From an uncultured Thalassotalea sp. (GTDB lineage Bacteria > Pseudomonadota > Gammaproteobacteria > Enterobacterales > Alteromonadaceae): 64,000 nt of DNA. The stretch is taken from positions 62,001-126,000 of the forward strand of contig CANLNK010000009.1 of assembly GCA_947492575.1 (NCBI GenBank). Reading direction: 5' to 3'. The first letter of the stretch is position 1. The number at the start of each line of letters is the position of its first letter. A program made the translations under genes and the position numbers. This document shows positions 1 to 9,051 of the stretch, one piece after another. Under the pieces are notes generated by a model, which did no database searches, had not been told where the DNA came from, and was given only the letters and a program-made list of their open reading frames with translations.

Positions 1-1031
1 CCGGGGCATTGGTAAAAAAAATGGGTTTTCAAAAAGGCATTGTGATTGGCCTTGTGATTGCTGCTCTCGGTTGTATGACATTTTATCCAGCGGCGTCTAT
101 GCAAAGCTATCCTGTGTTCTTAGGCGCATTATTTATTCTAGCTAGCGGTATTACTGTATTACAAGTTTCTGCAAACCCATACGTGAGCATATTAGGCAAG
201 CCAGAAACCGCGTCTTCGAGACTTACGCTTACTCAAGCATTCAATTCTTTTGGTACCACTGTAGCCCCTTTCTTTGGCGCGTACTTAATTCTTGAGCAAG
301 CTGCTCATGATGTAGGGAGTGCAAGCGCTGATGCAGTGCAAGGTCCATACCTTCTGCTGGCTGGCATGCTACTCGTGTTGGCTGCAATATTTGCGTTCTT
401 GAAACTACCTGTAGTCGAAGAGTTACAAAGTGAAACAGTAAACGATGATGCGCAGTCAGAAGGTAGCGCATGGCAATACCGTCACCTTGTTCTGGGAGCC
501 GTCGGTATTTTTGTTTATGTGGGTGCAGAAGTTTCTATTGGCAGTTTCTTAGTCAACTTTCTAAATGACCCCGCTATTGCTGGACTTGAAGAGTCGGAAG
601 CGGCGAAATACATCGCTTACTACTGGGGCGGTGCAATGGTAGGACGCTTTGTTGGTGCTGCTGTGATGCAAAAAGTTGCGGCTGGAAAAGTACTAGCATT
701 CAACGCTTTGATGGCAATTGTATTGATTATCATCGCCATGACAACGAGTGGGCAACTTGCCATGTGGGCAATTTTGTTAGTTGGTTTATTCAATTCAATT
801 ATGTTCCCAACCATCTTTAGCTTAGCGCTAAATGGTTTAAAACAGCATACGTCTCAAGGCTCTGGTATTTTGTGTTTAGCTATTGTTGGTGGTGCAATTG
901 TGCCATTAATTCAGGGGCTTTTAGCTGACAACATTGGACTACAAATCTCATTCTTCCTGCCTGTGCTTTGTTACATCTTTATCGCATATTACGGTGCGAA
1001 AGGCAGTAAACCTGCGGCATCTGTTAATTAG
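1..1031 (+). CDS. Sugar:proton symporter, FucP/GluP-type MFS permease (5' end missing)
   Basis: Inner-membrane major-facilitator permease, probably importing glucose, galactose or a related monosaccharide. The reading frame is open from the first bases of the window, so the N-terminal part lies outside; a TTG at position 9 is not the real start. What remains is about 340 residues with roughly nine hydrophobic segments. The stretch [19 protein letters not shown] is the conserved signature I recognise from GluP-type glucose/galactose transporters. It ends 9 bases before the GH3 glucosidase gene, so the two are very likely co-transcribed: the glucosidase releases the sugar and the permease brings it in. 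Family assignment is confident; exact substrate is inferred from context. Confidence 0.85.
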   Translation, partial: GALVKKMGFQKGIVIGLVIAALGCMTFYPAASMQSYPVFLGALFILASGITVLQVSANPYVSILGKPETASSRLTLTQAFNSFGTTVAPFFGAYLILEQAAHDVGSASADAVQGPYLLLAGMLLVLAAIFAFLKLPVVEELQSETVNDDAQSEGSAWQYRHLVLGAVGIFVYVGAEVSIGSFLVNFLNDPAIAGLEESEAAKYIAYYWGGAMVGRFVGAAVMQKVAAGKVLAFNALMAIVLIIIAMTTSGQLAMWAILLVGLFNSIMFPTIFSLALNGLKQHTSQGSGILCLAIVGGAIVPLIQGLLADNIGLQISFFLPVLCYIFIAYYGAKGSKPAASVN

Positions 1032-1040
1032 GAGCGACAA

Positions 1041-3668
1041 ATGGAAACATCATTAGCAAAAAATCGCAGTGTCTTTCGCCAGCGCAAATTAGTTGCAAGC
1101 ATCACGTCAGGTATTACGTTAAGTATTATGGCGTCGCTCGCACTTTCAGGCTGTGGGCAAAAACAGAGCACTACGGTAGCAAAGCCAGAAAACTCGGCAA
1201 TGAAAAGTGATAGCAAGGCAATATGGCCAAAGTTAGATATCGAAGTAAAGCGCGATGATAACGTTGAAGCACGGGTTGAGAATATTCTGGCAACAATGAC
1301 GCTAGAGCAGAAAGTTGCACAAATGATCCAACCAGAAATTCGCGATATTACGGTAGAAGATATGCGTAAATATGGCTTTGGTTCCTATCTCAATGGCGGT
1401 GGCTCTTTCCCAAATGGCAATAAACAGTCAACGGCGCAAGATTGGATAAATCTTGCAGAAGCCATGTATCAAGCATCTGTGGACGATAGTGTTGATGGCA
1501 GTACTATTCCTACTATGTGGGGTACAGATGCTGTGCATGGTCACAACAATGTTATTGGCGCTACGCTTTTTCCTCATAACATTGGTTTAGGGGCGGCAAA
1601 CAATCCTGAGCTTATCGAAAAAATCGCAGAAGTGACGGCAAGAGAGGTGATGGTAACGGGTATCGATTGGGTGTTTGCACCAACGGTAGCTGTTGTTAGA
1701 GACGATCGTTGGGGTCGCACCTATGAAGGTTATTCCGAAGACCCAGAAATCGTCAAAAGCTATTCTGCTGCGATTGTTAAAGGACTACAAGGACATGCTG
1801 ATGGCGACTTTCTGAGTGATCAGCGTGTTATTTCTACCGTAAAACACTTTTTGGGCGATGGCGGCACTATTGGTGGTGACGACCAAGGCGACAATATCGC
1901 TACTGAACAAGAGTTATTTGATATTCATGCCCAAGGGTATGTGGGCGGTTTAACAGCTGGGGCTCAATCGGTGATGGCCTCATTCAACAGTTGGCACGGT
2001 AAGAAAATTCATGGCGATAAGTACCTGTTAACCGATGTGCTTAAAGACAAAATGGGCTTTGATGGTTTTGTGGTTGGCGATTGGAATGGGCACGGACAAA
2101 TTAAAGGCTGTAGCAATGACAATTGTGCACAAGCTGCTAACGCGGGTCTTGATATCTACATGGTGCCAACAGGTGCTTGGAAGCCTCTTTACGAGAATAC
2201 GATAGCTCAAGTTAAATCCGGCGAAATTGCTAAATCTCGAATTGATGATGCTGTGCGCAGAATTATTCGCGTTAAATTAAGAGCAGGTTTATTCGAAAAG
2301 CCCAGCCCTGCGAAAAGGCCGTACTCTGGCAAAACTGAGCTTATTGGCTCTGAACCACACCGCGAAGTGGCGCGTCAGGCGGTTCGTGAATCCTTAGTTT
2401 TACTAAAAAACAAAGGAAATGTCCTACCACTTTCACCTAAGTTAAATGTGCTAGTTGCTGGCGATGGCGCTGACAATATCGGTAAGCAGTCGGGTGGGTG
2501 GACGATAACGTGGCAGGGTACCGGTAATGACAATAAAGATTTCCCTGATGGTACATCAGTGTATGACGGTATTCAGGCTCAGGTTGCCCAAGCTGGTGGC
2601 AAAGCGGTGCTCAGTGTCGATGGCAGCTTTGATGAAAAGCCAGATGTTGCCGTTGTTGTTTTCGGTGAAGAACCATACGCAGAAGGACACGGTGACCGAG
2701 AGAACTTAGCGTATCAACAAGGTGATAAAAGTGACTTGGCGCTATTAAAGCGTTTGAAAGCTCAGGGTATTCCTGTCATTTCTTTATTTATCAGTGGTCG
2801 ACCTATGTGGGTCAATGCGGAGCTTAATGCATCAGAAGCATTTGTCGCGGCATGGTTGCCAGGCTCAGAGGGGGGAGCTATTGCGGATGTTCTTTTCACT
2901 GATAAGGATGGCAATGTTCAACATGATTTTAAAGGAAAATTGTCTTTCTCGTGGCCCAATTCTCCATACCAAGCCACTGTAAATCGTGGTGATAGCGATT
3001 ATCAACCATTGTTACCTTATGGGTTTGGCTTACAGTACGGTGAAGAAAGCTCGTTAAATGACGCATTAAACGAAGAGGTCGTAATTGATGAGAGCACAAT
3101 CAAGCAACGTGATTTATTTGTAGCAGGTAAGCTCCATAAACCTTGGCTAATGGAGTTATTTTCTGGTGAGAAAAATATGCTAACCAATGCTAATACCCAT
3201 CAAATTGGCGCTTTATCGTATCGTACTATTGACAAGAAAGTTCAAGAAGATGCTGTGCTGATATCGAGCAAAGGTGGCGAGGTTGCAGGGCTTCGAATTG
3301 AAAGTAAAAGCCATTTTAGGGAAGACATATTTGCAGTTACGCAATCCGAGTCTGCCTTAGTATTTTCTATGAAACTGGCAACACCGCTAACGGGAACACT
3401 GATTATTAGCACTGAGTGTGATATCGCTGAAGGTGTTGAAGACGATTGCGGTGGCAAGGTCGACATTAGTGAATTAGTAAGTGGTATGGCTATAGACACA
3501 TGGCAAACCGTATCAATCGACTTGGCGTGTTTTACACAACAAGGCATGGATTACAGCAATACGGTCATGCCGTTCGTTGTTTCATCAAGTGATGCTTACA
3601 GCCTAGGTATTGCAGATGTATCAATTGTTCCCAATACCGCGTCTCAAGCCAGCATTCAGTGCGAATAG
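1041..3668 (+). CDS. GH3 beta-glucosidase / exo-beta-glucanase lipoprotein
   Basis: Exo-acting glycoside hydrolase of family 3 that removes glucose from the non-reducing end of beta-glucans or oligoglucosides. The 875-residue protein starts at an ATG preceded by GGAGCGAC. It has a lipoprotein-type leader (LALSGC, cysteine near residue 38), so it is probably membrane-anchored and faces the periplasm. The N-terminal TIM-barrel domain carries the nucleophile in GFDGFVVGDWNGHG (Asp347). The second domain carries FGEEPYAEGHGDREN, which in barley-ExoI-like enzymes holds the acid/base glutamate. The last roughly 200 residues look like the extra beta-sandwich domain of ExoP-type marine enzymes. It sits between a sugar permease and a decayed GH16 endoglucanase, consistent with laminarin or mixed beta-glucan use. 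Confidence 0.92.
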   Translation: METSLAKNRSVFRQRKLVASITSGITLSIMASLALSGCGQKQSTTVAKPENSAMKSDSKAIWPKLDIEVKRDDNVEARVENILATMTLEQKVAQMIQPEIRDITVEDMRKYGFGSYLNGGGSFPNGNKQSTAQDWINLAEAMYQASVDDSVDGSTIPTMWGTDAVHGHNNVIGATLFPHNIGLGAANNPELIEKIAEVTAREVMVTGIDWVFAPTVAVVRDDRWGRTYEGYSEDPEIVKSYSAAIVKGLQGHADGDFLSDQRVISTVKHFLGDGGTIGGDDQGDNIATEQELFDIHAQGYVGGLTAGAQSVMASFNSWHGKKIHGDKYLLTDVLKDKMGFDGFVVGDWNGHGQIKGCSNDNCAQAANAGLDIYMVPTGAWKPLYENTIAQVKSGEIAKSRIDDAVRRIIRVKLRAGLFEKPSPAKRPYSGKTELIGSEPHREVARQAVRESLVLLKNKGNVLPLSPKLNVLVAGDGADNIGKQSGGWTITWQGTGNDNKDFPDGTSVYDGIQAQVAQAGGKAVLSVDGSFDEKPDVAVVVFGEEPYAEGHGDRENLAYQQGDKSDLALLKRLKAQGIPVISLFISGRPMWVNAELNASEAFVAAWLPGSEGGAIADVLFTDKDGNVQHDFKGKLSFSWPNSPYQATVNRGDSDYQPLLPYGFGLQYGEESSLNDALNEEVVIDESTIKQRDLFVAGKLHKPWLMELFSGEKNMLTNANTHQIGALSYRTIDKKVQEDAVLISSKGGEVAGLRIESKSHFREDIFAVTQSESALVFSMKLATPLTGTLIISTECDIAEGVEDDCGGKVDISELVSGMAIDTWQTVSIDLACFTQQGMDYSNTVMPFVVSSSDAYSLGIADVSIVPNTASQASIQCE

Positions 3669-3700
3669 GGCTTAGTAGTTACGTGAATTAAAACCCAATG

Positions 3701-3730
3701 AAATAGGTAGCAATAGCTGCCTATTTTTTT
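3701..3730 (+). terminator. Rho-independent terminator after the GH3 gene
   Basis: AATAGGTAGC (3702-3711), loop AATA, then GCTGCCTATT (3716-3725) forms a 10-bp stem with one G-U pair, followed directly by a T run. It closes the permease-GH3 unit and separates it from the GH16 relic. Confidence 0.8.
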
Positions 3731-3768
3731 ATGAAATTCTTTTCGTGAAATATTTGTAGGGGCTAAAC

Positions 3769-4710
3769 ATGAAAAAAACAACCGTGCTTTATCCATTTAC
3801 CCTAGTCGTTAGTTTTGCGCTCATTGCTTGCGGTGGAGGCGCTGGAGAAGCAGATGCACAGCCTCCCGTCGCTAATACCTCACCATCTAGCCAGTAAGCA
3901 CAAGAACCTGATTCGTTTGAGGTCCCAGAAGTCAGTGATAAATGGCTGCTAATTTGGTCAGACGAATTTGAAAGCTCTTTTATTGATATGAGCAAATGGG
4001 GCTTTGAATACAATTGTGCTGGCGGCGGTAATAATGAACAACAGTGTTATACCAAGCGACTGGACAATACGTTTATTGAAAACGGCGTATTGGTAATTCA
4101 AGCGTTACGAGAGGACTATACGGGGCCTGCTGAATTTTATGATTCTCCAAGTTACGATACGAATGTCACTAAAAACCAACCATATACTTCAGCGCGACTC
4201 AGAACAAAAAATAAAGGTGATTGGCGATATGGGCGTTTTGAGGTCCGCGCGAAACTTCCTTCAGGGCAAGGCACTTGGCCAGAAAATGTCTATTCGGCCA
4301 CTAGTTATGCTTTGCCAGATAATTTAAATCCTGCAAACGATTTTCATGCCTATGCCATCGAATGGCAAGCTGGAGAGATTAGGTGGTATGTAGATGGCGC
4401 ACATTATGCGACACAAACAGGAAGCGGGTGGTATACCTAGTATTCAAATGAGCAAGGGATAATGACTAATGGGCAGGGGAGTGCACCATTCGATCAAACC
4501 TTTCATTTAATTGTTAATTTTGCCTTCGGTGGCAATTGGCCGAGTGACGTCAATGAGGGAGGAATTGACGAATCTGTCTTTCCGCAACGTTTCGAAATTG
4601 ACTATGTGAGGGTCTATCAGTGTAGTATCGACACGGAAACAGGCAAAGGGTGTGAAGCAATTGGTGCTGATGCGAAGTTTGTAGAAGGGCATCAAGCACC
4701 AAGCCTATAG
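3769..4710 (+). pseudogene. Decayed GH16 endo-beta-1,3-glucanase (laminarinase) lipoprotein
   Basis: A single reading frame from ATG 3769 to the TAG ending at 4710 encodes a GH16 enzyme, but it is interrupted by TAA at 3895-3897 and TAG at 4438-4440. The first piece (42 residues) is a lipoprotein leader ending in LIACGGG. After the first stop the frame continues with LIWSDEFESSFIDMSKWGF, the typical GH16 start, and later FHAYAIEWQAGEIRWYVDG and NFAFGGNWPS, also typical. Between GTWP and ENVYSATSYAL (near 4270-4290) the block that should hold the catalytic ExDxxE motif is absent, an in-frame deletion of about 45-50 codons by comparison with normal family members. With two stops and no catalytic residues it cannot be an active glucanase. 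The frame is otherwise intact, so decay is probably recent. Confidence 0.88.
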
Positions 4711-4726
4711 TTTGTGAACTTTGCAA

Positions 4727-5008
4727 TTAATTGTTTTCTACTGCTCCAAGTTTTGTATCCTTCTTACGCGTTGATAACTCTGTGATATCAACAATAGGTT
4801 GATTTCTTACGCACATCATCTGCTGAGACAACAATTGGCAGGTACCTTTGTAAACTTGCTTGCCGTTAGGGGAATACTCACACTGTTGGGATCTTTTCAA
4901 ATCAACACAAGCTTGTTGCGCATGTGCGTGAACATGTCCTTGGTGGGCTGAAGCATCAGCGGCAAACATGACGAAAGTGATGCAAGATAGTAGTATTTTG
5001 GTCATCAT
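4727..5008 (-). CDS. Small secreted His/Cys-containing protein
   Basis: About 93 residues if it starts at the ATG at 5008, which overlaps the stop of the upstream YHYH gene (TAATG), so the two are translationally coupled. A second ATG follows immediately. A signal peptide (MTKILLSCITFVMFAADASA) is followed by HQGHVHAHAQQ, a His-rich mature N-terminus, and then four cysteines spaced through a small domain (CVDLKRSQQC, GTCQLL, MMCVR). I do not recognise the family. The His cluster and its operon suggest periplasmic metal binding, which is inference. It is the last gene of the minus-strand YHYH cluster. Confidence 0.7.
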   Translation of the reverse strand: MMTKILLSCITFVMFAADASAHQGHVHAHAQQACVDLKRSQQCEYSPNGKQVYKGTCQLLSQQMMCVRNQPIVDITELSTRKKDTKLGAVENN

Positions 5009-6012
5009 TACTCCTCGATTATTTCGCCTTGTTCGCCCTTGAAACAACCAATAAACATGTTCTCTGCGGCACTAGCAGCATGATAGTGATAACCCCTTGT
5101 TTCATCGCTATGTCCCCGACATTCGTCTAAGTCTTCATCTTCATCACCTTGAGCGTTTCGCATTGCGTAAATGGCATAGCCATCGATTGCGTACCCAATT
5201 AATCCAGCATGCCCGTCTGCTTCAATGGTTTCTTCTGTGCAGCCCGTTGCGGCATGATAGTGGTACCCTTCAAATGGGTTTACATGACCACCACAGTCAT
5301 CGAATGCTGCGATGGTATTAGCTGCAAGGATTGCTTGAACAGGTGCGGGGGGAGCTAGTACAACACCATTTAATGTGACACCAATATTATCGTGACCTAT
5401 AGCATTCGCATTTGACATAGAGACAGGCTCCACTGGAATTAAAAACGTTTGCTCTACTCCTCCATTGGTGTATTCGATAGAGCGCTCGACACAATGATTT
5501 TGGTATTCAGGGTCTACGTCCGGCCGAGCCGCAGCTTCACAGGCTATTTGTGAGTCGGTAATTTTTACGTTACCTGTTTCTGGGTCATATAATTGCCAGT
5601 CACTGCCATATAGACTGCTTAAGCTCTGAATAAACTCGCCATCTACACTATAAATTTCACCATTGCCATCAAACCAAATACCGCCTTCAGTATCGTCACA
5701 AGTGATATGAGGTGGGCAAAATGGTCCTATTGATGCTGAGGTTGGCTCTCCCTTGATTGTTATCCTATAACAGGTAGTTTCGCTGCCTCCACTTAGCGTG
5801 CATGTTTGGGTTGTGATTTCGTCTGCTAGTGCTCCATCTATAAACAGGGCTGGCTGTAATCCAATGTTAGTAGATGATTCAACAGATTGATCATCCGAGT
5901 CAGCAGCAACAAGCGTATTGTCCTCACTTTGAGAACTACTTTCATTGCATGCTGTTAATGTAAATATCGAAATTATCGCTAAAATGGATAATGAGACCTT
6001 TGATTTTGTCAT
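5008..6012 (-). CDS. YHYH-domain lipoprotein, shorter paralogue
   Basis: A 334-residue secreted lipoprotein. MTKSKVSLSILAIISIFTLTAC is a clear lipobox leader, and I chose this ATG rather than one four codons upstream because it begins the leader exactly. Two copies of the GYHYH motif occur near the C-terminus (FEGYHYHAATGC and TRGYHYHAASA), which defines the YHYH family; its molecular role is not established. Several conserved cysteines (CDDC-, CGGH-type) and histidines suggest a cross-linked, possibly metal-binding domain. The larger paralogue lies two genes upstream. A strong inverted repeat just upstream (6032-6077) may control it, and the downstream small gene is overlapped by one base. 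Confidence 0.82.
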   Translation of the reverse strand: MTKSKVSLSILAIISIFTLTACNESSSQSEDNTLVAADSDDQSVESSTNIGLQPALFIDGALADEITTQTCTLSGGSETTCYRITIKGEPTSASIGPFCPPHITCDDTEGGIWFDGNGEIYSVDGEFIQSLSSLYGSDWQLYDPETGNVKITDSQIACEAAARPDVDPEYQNHCVERSIEYTNGGVEQTFLIPVEPVSMSNANAIGHDNIGVTLNGVVLAPPAPVQAILAANTIAAFDDCGGHVNPFEGYHYHAATGCTEETIEADGHAGLIGYAIDGYAIYAMRNAQGDEDEDLDECRGHSDETRGYHYHAASAAENMFIGCFKGEQGEIIEE

Positions 6013-6031
6013 AAGCCTTGTCACTCGTATC

Positions 6032-6077
6032 GCACCTTTTGTGAGTACTGCATGAAAACAGTACTCACAAAAGGTGC
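6032..6077. repeat. Perfect 19-bp inverted repeat upstream of YHYH gene
   Basis: GCACCTTTTGTGAGTACTG (6032-6050) and its exact reverse complement (6059-6077) flank an 8-base spacer. No T run follows on either strand, so it is not a standard terminator. It lies 20-65 bases upstream of the YHYH lipoprotein start. GTGCAG at 6074-6079 matches a half-site of the direct repeat seen elsewhere in this cluster. Confidence 0.75.
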
Positions 6078-6114
6078 AGTTAATGTCTAAGTTTCTTGTA
6101 AAAGAGGCACGCTA

Positions 6115-6630
6115 TTAGTGATGCGCGTGCTGATTATGATTTGCGTGTAAGTTAGTCAGAGGCTGAGAACTATAATTGTGCAAAACGAGTTCTTTTGCTT
6201 CGAGGTTAATAAACGCCGAGCCTACAATAGATTTATTTTCGTAAACCCAGTTCTCGTGTCGATGACTGTTTAGTGAAATCGCAATTTGGTTAACACCTTT
6301 GACGAGCCACTCTGTAGGAATATGAATATATTGTCCGTATAGTCTTTGACGCTTAACGCCGTTAACGAATACATGAGCATGTCCTTGTAAGTAATCTTTG
6401 TGCTCTGTGTCTACGCTATTAGGTGCGTTTAATATATAGTTTTCGATATTAACGTGTACATTTACACCGTCGACTTCGTCTCGAGATACATCAAGTAAAA
6501 TCTTAGGGATGGGCATATCACCAATATCAAGTGACTTGTGTTGATGTATTTCTTTTGCTGTAAGCGAATTTGTCGTAAGCCCTAATATCAAACAAGTCAT
6601 TAGACTGGCTATGTTTATACTTTTGATCAT
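6115..6630 (-). CDS. Secreted His-rich protein of unknown function
   Basis: About 171 residues from the ATG at 6630 (MIKSINIASLMTCLILGL, signal peptide ending near SLTAKE). The longer frame to 6696 overlaps the upstream gene and its extra N-terminus looks untranslated. The start lies 4 bases past the stop of the YHYH gene upstream, behind AAGAGGA. The mature protein has HVNIENYILNAP, QGHAHVFVNGVK and IAISLNSHRHENW, and a His-rich tail (HANHNQHAHH). The pattern HAHVFVNG / IPTEWLVKGVNQI resembles small periplasmic beta-sandwich proteins. No confident family name. Metal binding is likely from composition only. Confidence 0.7.
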   Translation of the reverse strand: MIKSINIASLMTCLILGLTTNSLTAKEIHQHKSLDIGDMPIPKILLDVSRDEVDGVNVHVNIENYILNAPNSVDTEHKDYLQGHAHVFVNGVKRQRLYGQYIHIPTEWLVKGVNQIAISLNSHRHENWVYENKSIVGSAFINLEAKELVLHNYSSQPLTNLHANHNQHAHH

Positions 6631-6634
6631 CTTC

Positions 6635-8230
6635 TTATCCTCTTGGTCCGCCCGGAGCTGTATTACCTGTACTACACATTGCAAGTGAATTTTCACCTAG
6701 ACTGCCCGCGAATTTTTCACCAACAATGTAAGGAAAAGCAGGTGTTAGCTTGCCATCAACCTCTTCAACAGTTACGTGATAGTGATAACCACGTGTTTCG
6801 TCATAGTGGCCGTTGTATTGATCTAAATAATTTTCTCCTTGCTGAGTTAACTCACTATTCCAGTAGTAGTCTTCTTTGTAGTAACCGTTATAGGCGACGA
6901 GCTCATTACCAGACAACGTTGTTACCGTTTGGTCGAAATCGGGGCCTTGATCTGACGATTCAGTGCCTTGGCTAGGGTCATAGCTATCAACTAGCGTGCA
7001 ACTGCGACTATCGTCCGCACATCCACTTTCCGAGCTCGACGAATAATCTCTAACGACCCAGGCACTTTTTGCAAGCACACCTTCTGCTTCCCAAGGGCCG
7101 TAAATCGGATAACCATCAGCTGCATAGCCATACAAAGGGGAGTGTCCATCGGCTTTATCTCCTACCATGTCTGCAAGGCAACTTGAATAAAAATGATGGT
7201 GATAGTCGCCATTAGCGGCATGACCACCACAGATATCTACATCGTATTGTTCTGCTACTGGTGCAAGATTCTGCCAAGTCCCTTGGTTGTTATAACTCTG
7301 TCCATCTTCCCAGTTATAGACAGATGAGCCATTTACCCATAAGCCTACTTTTCCTAATCCTGTGTCACAGTCTTCCTCGGTTGGAGTTGGTTCTTGAGGA
7401 AAGTATCCTTCGCGGGTTGAGTCAGTTGGGCAATCTGGACCCGGTGGCCAATAGCCGTACCCTGCGTCTGTACCGCAGTTTCGATTACTGGAATACCCAA
7501 TGTCCTGGCCAAAGGATACGATGTCACCAACGCCTATCGTCGGTGCGCCGCCAACAAAGTCAGTATCGCTGCGTGGGCGAGTGGTTAAAGAATCATAGAT
7601 TTCTTCAGTAATTTCTACGTTGTAATTTGGAATTCCCTGCGACGTTACTACCGTATAGTCCTCTCCATTGACTTCAGTAATGTCAACGGATTGAACATTC
7701 ACCAGAACGCCTAAATTACTGCTTGAGTTGAGTATGTGACTAGCTCGTTCATCGTTTGTATTGATTATCCAAGCTGACGAGTCTTGTTCTGCGTCTGGGT
7801 CTTCAGCTGATTGCTCAGGGGTTACCGTAATCGTTATCTCGTCTGTTACGGGCTCGTTAACTCCATCGTCTACAGTAACTTGGAATAGTATAGATTGGTC
7901 ACTTTCAACATTTGGTGCGATAAACGAAAGAGTATCCGTATTATTTCCAGAAAGTTCGACGGTAATTCCCGATGCTTGAGTCCACTCAATGGTGTGGCTT
8001 CCATCGTCTTCTATCGATGCTGAAATCAACACGTCATCACCCGCGGTAACAGTCTGGTCGCTACCTACATTGACTGTTGGAGCAACATTTGTTGACTCTG
8101 TTGTTTGTTCCGTTGTATTCGTGTCGTTAGCGGCATTACTATCACTGGACGACCCCCCACATGCAACTAGGTTTGCACATGTAAATAAAACGGGGAGAGT
8201 TTTCGCCATTGGCGTTATTACGAACTTCAT
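6635..8230 (-). CDS. YHYH-domain lipoprotein with N-terminal Ig/PKD-like domain
   Basis: A 531-residue surface or periplasmic lipoprotein. The ATG at 8230 is preceded by AGGAAG; leader ends in ANLVACGGSS. Residues about 45-130 form an Ig/PKD-like domain (APTVNVGSDQTVTAGDDV and FQVTVDDGVNEPVTDEITI). The C-terminal two thirds is the YHYH domain: CGGHAANGDYHHHFYSSC and DETRGYHYHVTVEEV, with several cysteine pairs. Function of the family is unknown. It heads the minus-strand run 8230 to 4727, downstream of the two-component genes. A phased direct repeat (8287-8305) sits 57-75 bases upstream of its start, where an OmpR-type regulator could act. Confidence 0.84.
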   Translation of the reverse strand: MKFVITPMAKTLPVLFTCANLVACGGSSSDSNAANDTNTTEQTTESTNVAPTVNVGSDQTVTAGDDVLISASIEDDGSHTIEWTQASGITVELSGNNTDTLSFIAPNVESDQSILFQVTVDDGVNEPVTDEITITVTPEQSAEDPDAEQDSSAWIINTNDERASHILNSSSNLGVLVNVQSVDITEVNGEDYTVVTSQGIPNYNVEITEEIYDSLTTRPRSDTDFVGGAPTIGVGDIVSFGQDIGYSSNRNCGTDAGYGYWPPGPDCPTDSTREGYFPQEPTPTEEDCDTGLGKVGLWVNGSSVYNWEDGQSYNNQGTWQNLAPVAEQYDVDICGGHAANGDYHHHFYSSCLADMVGDKADGHSPLYGYAADGYPIYGPWEAEGVLAKSAWVVRDYSSSSESGCADDSRSCTLVDSYDPSQGTESSDQGPDFDQTVTTLSGNELVAYNGYYKEDYYWNSELTQQGENYLDQYNGHYDETRGYHYHVTVEEVDGKLTPAFPYIVGEKFAGSLGENSLAMCSTGNTAPGGPRG

Positions 8231-8286
8231 AACCACTTCCTTAGCTGTTGTAAATTAAGGTTATGAAGGAAGCTTACCGAACAAAG

Positions 8287-8305
8287 GTGCAGAAAAAGTG
8301 CAGAA
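8287..8305 (+). promoter_or_regulatory. Phased direct repeat, candidate response-regulator site
   Basis: GTGCAGAA at 8287-8294 is repeated exactly at 8298-8305, an 11-bp step (one helical turn), as expected for tandem binding by OmpR-family regulators. It lies upstream of the YHYH gene. A near copy occurs at 10587-10603 upstream of the sensor kinase. Binding is inferred. Confidence 0.5.
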
Positions 8306-8354
8306 GTCTAGGGAATACTGAGGAGTTTGCTAAATGGTTTGGTTGAACGGCGTA

Positions 8355-9041
8355 TTACTCAATTTTATATCCGATGCCATATACCGAATGAATGAGTGAA
8401 GGTTCGTCTTGAGCAACATTCAGCTTGGTTCTCAGGTTTTTCATATGACTGTCAATCGTACGATTACTGACGACGCGTGCATCGTCATAACAGTTTGTCA
8501 TTAATATTTCTCTTGAGAGGACGGCTCCTGGCTTCTGAATAAGCACAGAGAGCAACCTAAACTCAACAGGTGTAAGCTCGATGTGTACTTTGTCGACCGT
8601 ACAGCTGAACTTTTCCAAGTTGATGACAACACCTTTGAAGCTAACTTCTTGGGGATTAGAGATCGTATCTTGTGTGCATGTTCTTCTTAAAATTGCTTCT
8701 ACCCTTGCTACCACTTCTCGAGGAGAAAAAGGTTTGCAAACGTAGTCGTCTGCGCCAATGCCTAGGCCGTTTAATCGATCAATTTCATCCACCCTTGCTG
8801 TAAGCATGAGAATAGGAACATTTGAGAATTGGCGCACTTCGCGACAAATAGTGAGTCCATCTTTATGAGGAAGCATTAGATCCAAAATGACAGCGCTTGG
8901 TTTATCTTGCTTTACAGAAGCAACCGCATCTAAGCCACTATCGAGCACTTTACTCGTAAAGCCACTCATCGATAGAAAGTCCACTAAAATTTGTGCTATT
9001 TTCGGCTCGTCTTCAACAATTAAAATAAGCTTATCAGACAC
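8355..9041 (-). CDS. OmpR-family response regulator
   Basis: A 228-residue DNA-binding response regulator. The receiver domain covers residues 1-120 with acidic pocket VEDEPK (about 9-14), phospho-acceptor Asp54 in VILDLMLPHKDG and the switch lysine in CKPFSPREV. The C-terminal winged helix (about 130-228) ends with NRTIDSHMKNLRTKL and SVYGIGYKIE, typical of OmpR/PhoB proteins. It starts 10 bases after the histidine kinase gene ends, so kinase and regulator form an operon. The regulated genes are probably the adjacent YHYH cluster and the divergent small genes, because a shared phased repeat lies upstream of both. The signal is unknown. Confidence 0.93.
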   Translation of the reverse strand: MSDKLILIVEDEPKIAQILVDFLSMSGFTSKVLDSGLDAVASVKQDKPSAVILDLMLPHKDGLTICREVRQFSNVPILMLTARVDEIDRLNGLGIGADDYVCKPFSPREVVARVEAILRRTCTQDTISNPQEVSFKGVVINLEKFSCTVDKVHIELTPVEFRLLSVLIQKPGAVLSREILMTNCYDDARVVSNRTIDSHMKNLRTKLNVAQDEPSLIHSVYGIGYKIE

Positions 9042-9051
9042 ATCATTCCCC

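Noticed and set aside
9-1031. First gene as complete with a TTG start at 9
   Set aside because: The frame is open upstream to the window edge and the remaining protein lacks the first helices of the family.
3895-4440. Stop-codon readthrough or recoding in the GH16 gene
   Set aside because: Two different stops (TAA and TAG) plus a missing catalytic block make a functional recoded enzyme unlikely; a pseudogene is simpler.
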